Source: Streptomyces lilacinus | GTDB taxonomy: Bacteria > Actinomycetota > Actinomycetes > Streptomycetales > Streptomycetaceae | Assembly (NCBI GenBank): GCA_000715685.1 | Contig: KL569485.1 | Location: 15,264 to 22,295, forward strand | Direction: 5' to 3' | DNA: 7,032 bases | Shown: positions 6,848 through 7,032 of the stretch, piece by piece | How positions within the stretch are numbered: position 1 is the stretch's first letter | How the letters are laid out: every line of letters starts with the position of its first letter | Notes under the pieces: model-generated | What the model was told of the DNA's origin: nothing | Database searches by the model: none | The model's input: the letters and a program-made list of their open reading frames with translations, nothing else | Made by a program: the position numbers and the translations under genes

Positions 6848-6929
6848 GGCCGTCCTCCCGTCGGGCACGTCACCCTCCCCGAGGCGGCCCGCGGCCGTCA
6901 AGGGCCGGACCGCCTGGTTCAATCACCGC
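6848..6929. promoter_or_regulatory. Divergent intergenic region with a possible leaderless promoter
   Basis: This 82-base gap separates the acetyltransferase and the PhzF gene and must carry control elements for both. For the PhzF gene, TTCAAT (6918-6923) matches four of six bases of a -10 box and lies so that transcription would begin at or next to the ATG at 6930. The -35 match is poor (CCGTCA, 6895-6900, 17-base spacing). No Shine-Dalgarno precedes the ATG, which fits a leaderless mRNA. No convincing promoter was seen for the acetyltransferase. CACGTCA (6866-6872) repeats a half-site of the inverted repeat at 4936-4952. Confidence 0.35.
6853..6859 (-). promoter_or_regulatory. Ribosome binding site deciding the acetyltransferase start
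   Basis: On the minus strand GGGAGGA ends 5 bases before the ATG at 6847. It is a near-consensus Shine-Dalgarno and settles the start in favour of 6847 over the ATG at 6922, which has none. Confidence 0.8.
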
Positions 6930-6942
6930 ATGATCGATCATG
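6929..6942. repeat. Perfect 14-bp palindrome over the PhzF gene start
   Basis: CATGATCGATCATG reads the same on both strands and covers the start codon at 6930-6932. In an otherwise GC-rich region it is half AT. It would sit at about +1 of the suggested transcript, where a dimeric repressor could block initiation. It may also be chance; the codons are ordinary (Met-Ile-Asp-His). Confidence 0.45.
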
Positions 6943-7032
6943 TGGTGGTACGGGTGTTCACCGGCCCGGACGGCAGCGGCGGCAACCCGCTCGGCATCGT
7001 GGCGGACGGCGGATCCCTCCCCGGCCGGGAGG
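6930..7032 (+). CDS. PhzF family protein, N-terminal end only, cut by window end
   Basis: Translation from the ATG at 6930 gives 34 residues with the start pattern of the PhzF family: a first beta-strand DHVVVRVFT (residues 3-11), then GGNPLGIV (17-24), equivalent to the usual VFT...GNPLAVV. Members have a diaminopimelate-epimerase-like fold. The namesake isomerises dihydro-3-hydroxyanthranilate in phenazine synthesis, but most actinobacterial relatives are of unknown function. The catalytic glutamate expected around residue 45 lies beyond the window, so activity cannot be judged. No ribosome site precedes the start, suggesting a leaderless message. It is divergent from the acetyltransferase. 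Confidence rests on one short but characteristic motif. Confidence 0.8.
   Translation, partial: MIDHVVVRVFTGPDGSGGNPLGIVADGGSLPGRE

Noticed and set aside
6848..6922. N-terminal extension of the acetyltransferase to the ATG at 6922
   Set aside because: It adds 25 residues not seen in the family, has no ribosome site, and bypasses the strong GGGAGGA site before 6847.
1..7032. Biosynthetic cluster, defence system, prophage or CRISPR array
   Set aside because: A PhzF-family start and an FMN reductase alone do not make a cluster. No integrase, phage, toxin-antitoxin, nuclease or direct-repeat array is visible.

Overview
The window is very GC-rich, with G or C at nearly every third codon position, GTG/ATG starts, ATGA stop/start overlaps and strong GGAGG-type ribosome sites. 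Together with the protein families present, this points to an actinomycete, most likely Streptomyces or a close relative. It reads as ordinary chromosomal metabolism. I see no mobile element, CRISPR array, tRNA or rRNA, and no stretch longer than about 100 bases without a gene.

Layout. (1) Bases 3-4337, plus strand: a tightly coupled three-gene operon. It holds the 3' part of a glucose-6-phosphate dehydrogenase gene (zwf, cut by the window start), a HAD-family beta-phosphoglucomutase, and a GH65 disaccharide phosphorylase. Both junctions are 4-base ATGA overlaps. The genes form one route: phosphorolysis of an alpha-glucosidic disaccharide gives beta-glucose 1-phosphate, the mutase turns it into glucose 6-phosphate, and G6PDH oxidises that into the pentose phosphate pathway with NAD(P)H. 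(2) 4397-4939, plus: a flavodoxin-fold NAD(P)H-dependent FMN reductase. (3) 4949-6217, minus: a FUSC/ArAE-type membrane protein converging on the reductase, with an 8-bp-arm inverted repeat over both stop codons. (4) 6287-6847, minus: a maltose/galactoside O-acetyltransferase of the hexapeptide-repeat family. (5) 6930-7032, plus: the first 34 codons of a PhzF-family protein, divergent from the acetyltransferase, with a perfect 14-bp palindrome over its start codon.

The most important observation is technical. Inside the GH65 gene, bases 2647-2664 (GATGTGTATAAGAGACAG) match 18 of the 19 bases of the engineered Tn5 mosaic end used in Nextera-type libraries. The GH65 reading frame changes at this point, and the protein appears to lack a stretch of roughly 40 residues there. 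The gene is therefore probably intact in the organism, and the break is probably an assembly artefact: two reads or contigs joined through untrimmed adapter. Automatic annotation would give two false partial proteins carrying the adapter peptides VYKRQ or CIRDR.

I did not find a convincing undescribed system. The remaining items worth a look are small: two palindromes at gene boundaries, a possible leaderless start for the PhzF gene, a 13-bp tandem duplication and a G-rich intergenic patch.
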